NCBI GenBank assembly: GCA_026418315.1
Contig: JAOABO010000090.1
Location: 1-7,307, forward strand
Length of the DNA stretch: 7,307 nt
Source of the DNA: Bacteroidia bacterium
Lineage (GTDB): Bacteria > Bacteroidota > Bacteroidia > B-17B0 > Aurantibacillaceae
Direction: 5' to 3'
The position numbers were made by a program, and so were the translations under genes. Positions within the stretch are counted from its first letter, which is position 1. The number at the start of each line of letters is the position of its first letter. A model generated the notes under the pieces. The model was not told where the DNA came from, searched no databases, and worked only from the letters and a program-made list of their open reading frames with translations. This document shows positions 5,512-7,307 of this stretch, one piece after another.

Positions 5512-6657
5512 TTATTCAAAATACTCTTTCATTCTTTCAAAAAATGATTTTTCTTTTTTATTTTGTGATGGTTGAAAATTTTTTGAATTTCTTAATTGTT
5601 CCAAAATTCTTTTTTCTTCTGGAGTTACATGAGAGGGAGTATAAACATTGACATCTACAATAATGTCTCCTTTTTTATATCCATTGATAGAAGGAAGTCC
5701 TTTGCCTTTTAATCTTAATAGTTTTCCCGATTGAATACCGGGTTCAATTTTTATTTTAGCTTTGCCGTCTAAAGTTGGGATTTCTACATTTGAACCAAGT
5801 ACTGCGTCGGGGAAACTAATAAACAAATGATAAATCAGATTATCTCCATCTCTTTCAAAATGAGGGTGAGGCAATTCTTCTATATGAATAATTAAATCTC
5901 CTGGAATACCTTGATTAGGTGCAGCGTGTCCTTTGCCATTAAGGGATAATTCCATTCCGTTTTGTACACCAGCAGGGATATTAAAAGATACTATTTCTTC
6001 TCCCCATACTGTTCCGGTGCCGCTGCAGATATGACATTTTTCAGATGGAATGGTGCCGCTTCCACTACAAGTGGGGCAAGTGGTTCGGGTTTGTATGTGG
6101 CCTAATATAGTTTGTTGTGTTTTTACAACTACGCCACTGCCTCTACAGGTAGGGCAGGTATTAAGTTTACCATTTTTGGCCCCTGAACCATGACAAGCAT
6201 GACAACTGACTTGTTTTTTTATTTTTATTTTTTTACTGACACCGGTTGCTATTTCTTCAAGAGTGAGCTTTACATTGATTTTCACATCGCCGCCTCTTTG
6301 AACTTTTCTGCCTCTTGAAGTATTAAATCCTCCAAAACTTCCGCCAAAAATATCTTCAAAATGAGAAAATATATCATCCATATTGACTCCGGCGCCTCCA
6401 TAGTAACTTCCTGTGCCATCTGAAGCAGCAGATGATCCTACTCCTGCATGACCAAATTGATCGTAGCGGGCTCGTTTATCCTTATCGCTCAATACTTCGT
6501 ATGCTTCATTAATTTCTTTAAATTTTTCTTCTGCTTCTTTATTACCCGGATTTTTATCAGGATGATATTTGACTGCCAGCTTTCTGTATGCTTTTTTTAT
6601 GTCTTCTTCACTTGCATTTTTAGGAACACCAAGTATTTCGTAGTAATCTCTTTTCAT
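5512..6657 (-). CDS. dnaJ: Molecular chaperone DnaJ (Hsp40)
   Basis: This is a full-length type I DnaJ of 381 residues. The J domain (about 4-68) carries HPD at 32-34, which stimulates the ATPase of DnaK. A Gly/Phe-rich linker (about 70-112) follows. The zinc domain has four complete CxxCxGxG modules with cysteine pairs 152/155, 168/171, 194/197 and 208/211. The C-terminal substrate-binding domains follow (LNGKGHAAPNQGIPGDLIIHI and LRLKGKGLP regions). No key residue is missing. It sits 11 bp after grpE and 9 bp before the sigma-54 activator on the same strand, so it should share the grpE transcript. No Shine-Dalgarno is visible before the ATG; the leader is A/T-only around the start. dnaK is not in the window, which is common when grpE-dnaJ form their own pair. 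Confidence 0.98.
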   Translation of the reverse strand: MKRDYYEILGVPKNASEEDIKKAYRKLAVKYHPDKNPGNKEAEEKFKEINEAYEVLSDKDKRARYDQFGHAGVGSSAASDGTGSYYGGAGVNMDDIFSHFEDIFGGSFGGFNTSRGRKVQRGGDVKINVKLTLEEIATGVSKKIKIKKQVSCHACHGSGAKNGKLNTCPTCRGSGVVVKTQQTILGHIQTRTTCPTCSGSGTIPSEKCHICSGTGTVWGEEIVSFNIPAGVQNGMELSLNGKGHAAPNQGIPGDLIIHIEELPHPHFERDGDNLIYHLFISFPDAVLGSNVEIPTLDGKAKIKIEPGIQSGKLLRLKGKGLPSINGYKKGDIIVDVNVYTPSHVTPEEKRILEQLRNSKNFQPSQNKKEKSFFERMKEYFE

Positions 6658-6668
6658 ATTAAGTTTTT

Positions 6669-7277
6669 TTATTCAGCAACAATGACTTTAGCAAAGCGAA
6701 TAATTTTTCCATTCATCTGATATGCTTTTTCAAGCTCATCAATCACTTTTCCTTTTAGTTCATCAGATGGTGCCGGGGTTTTAGCCATTGCTTCCATAAT
6801 GTCGGGGTCAAATTCTTTATGTAAACAGTCAATGGGGGTTATATTGTTTTTAGTAATAAGGTGCTTCATTTTATTATATATAAGTTCAAATCCTTTTTTA
6901 ACGATTTCTATATCATTTGTATTTTGATTTTCTTTTAATGCTCTTTCAAAATCATCCATAATGGGCAAAATATTTTTCCATACATCTTCTCCTGCATATT
7001 TTAATAGATCTTCTTTTTCTTTGCGGCTTCTTTTTTTAAAGTTATCAAATTCAGCCAGTAAGCGAATATATTTGTCATTTAACTCAGATAGTTGCTCTTC
7101 AAGGGTATTTATCTTTTTTAGTAAATCTTCTTGATTAACAGAGGCATTGTTATCCTCTTCAGTATTTTTTGAAGAAACAGTATTGGTTATTTCTTCAGTT
7201 TGCTCAGTGCTATTGTTTTGATTATGTTCTGCAACTTGCTCATTTTTTGGTTCTGACAGGTCGTTTTTATTATTCAT
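6669..7277 (-). CDS. grpE: Nucleotide exchange factor GrpE
   Basis: GrpE releases ADP from DnaK and so resets the Hsp70 cycle in the cytoplasm. The 202-residue product has an acidic, Asn/Gln-rich disordered head (1-48), a long coiled coil (about 49-95), the four-helix bundle with the family phrase NILPIMDDFERAL (102-114), and the beta wing ending KAYQMNGKIIRFAKVIVAE. The segment FDPDIMEAMAKTPAP has Met at 161 where most members have His; the wing otherwise looks intact. It is the first gene of the leftward operon, 11 bp ahead of dnaJ. The ATG at 7277 is preceded by a 16-bp palindrome and no Shine-Dalgarno. Length and order are normal for the family, and the call is firm. Confidence 0.97.
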   Translation of the reverse strand: MNNKNDLSEPKNEQVAEHNQNNSTEQTEEITNTVSSKNTEEDNNASVNQEDLLKKINTLEEQLSELNDKYIRLLAEFDNFKKRSRKEKEDLLKYAGEDVWKNILPIMDDFERALKENQNTNDIEIVKKGFELIYNKMKHLITKNNITPIDCLHKEFDPDIMEAMAKTPAPSDELKGKVIDELEKAYQMNGKIIRFAKVIVAE

Positions 7278-7284
7278 ATACTTA

Positions 7285-7300
7285 ATTTTGATGACAAAAT
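7285..7300. repeat. 16-bp palindrome upstream of grpE
   Basis: ATTTTG and CAAAAT are perfect inverted six-base arms around the four bases ATGA, ending eight bases before the grpE start codon. The position suits an operator at the promoter or a small hairpin in the leader. It is not the CIRCE element bound by HrcA, whose arms are longer and different (TTAGCACTC). The arms are AT-rich and could arise by chance. Confidence 0.35.
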
Positions 7301-7303
7301 GTA
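7295..7303 (-). promoter_or_regulatory. Possible -7 box of the grpE promoter
   Basis: Read on the minus strand, TACATTTTG resembles the Bacteroidota -7 element TAnnTTTG with one extra T. It lies 17 bases before the grpE ATG and overlaps one arm of the palindrome. The matching -33 box would lie beyond the window edge and cannot be checked here, so the call is weak. Confidence 0.2.
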
Positions 7304-7307
7304 TTGC

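Overview
The window is AT-rich and fully packed with genes. It looks like a chromosomal segment of a member of the Bacteroidota. The grounds are an FtsE gene beside a large secreted TPR protein and without FtsX, a grpE-dnaJ pair, a sigma-54 activator of the receiver-less type common in that phylum, and almost no Shine-Dalgarno sequences before the start codons. A genus cannot be named from this stretch. I see no mobile element, CRISPR array, RNA gene or sign of recent transfer.

Left part (1-3039): a secreted TPR-repeat protein runs leftward out of the window from a start at 1078. A gap of only 50 bp separates it from a rightward operon. That operon is a 35-codon small ORF (1129-1236), ftsE (1233-1901), an FdtA/WxcM-type sugar ketoisomerase-like cupin (1898-2308) and a class I SAM-dependent methyltransferase (2305-3039). 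Each gene overlaps the next by the four bases ATGA, so all four are likely made from one mRNA with coupled translation. The operon joins a cell-division ABC ATPase to two enzymes of the kind that tailor sugars for surface glycans.

Right part (3048-7277): a leftward operon reads grpE, dnaJ, a sigma-54-dependent activator with a Fis-type DNA-binding domain, a MORN-repeat putative lipoprotein, and a membrane-anchored M48 metalloprotease. The gaps are 11 bp and 9 bp, then two ATGA overlaps. GrpE and DnaJ serve DnaK in the cytoplasm. The protease and MORN protein are predicted to work in the periplasm or on a membrane. The operon can be read as a proteostasis unit with its own RpoN-dependent regulator, but that link is inferred from gene order only.

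The two operons converge at 3039/3048 with 8 bp between stop codons and no convincing terminator. The most unusual items are the small ORF with a strong GGAGGG ribosome binding site in front of ftsE, the ftsE-sugar enzyme-methyltransferase linkage, the chaperone-activator-protease linkage, and a 16-bp palindrome just upstream of grpE. None of the recognised genes forms a clearly new defence or mobile system.
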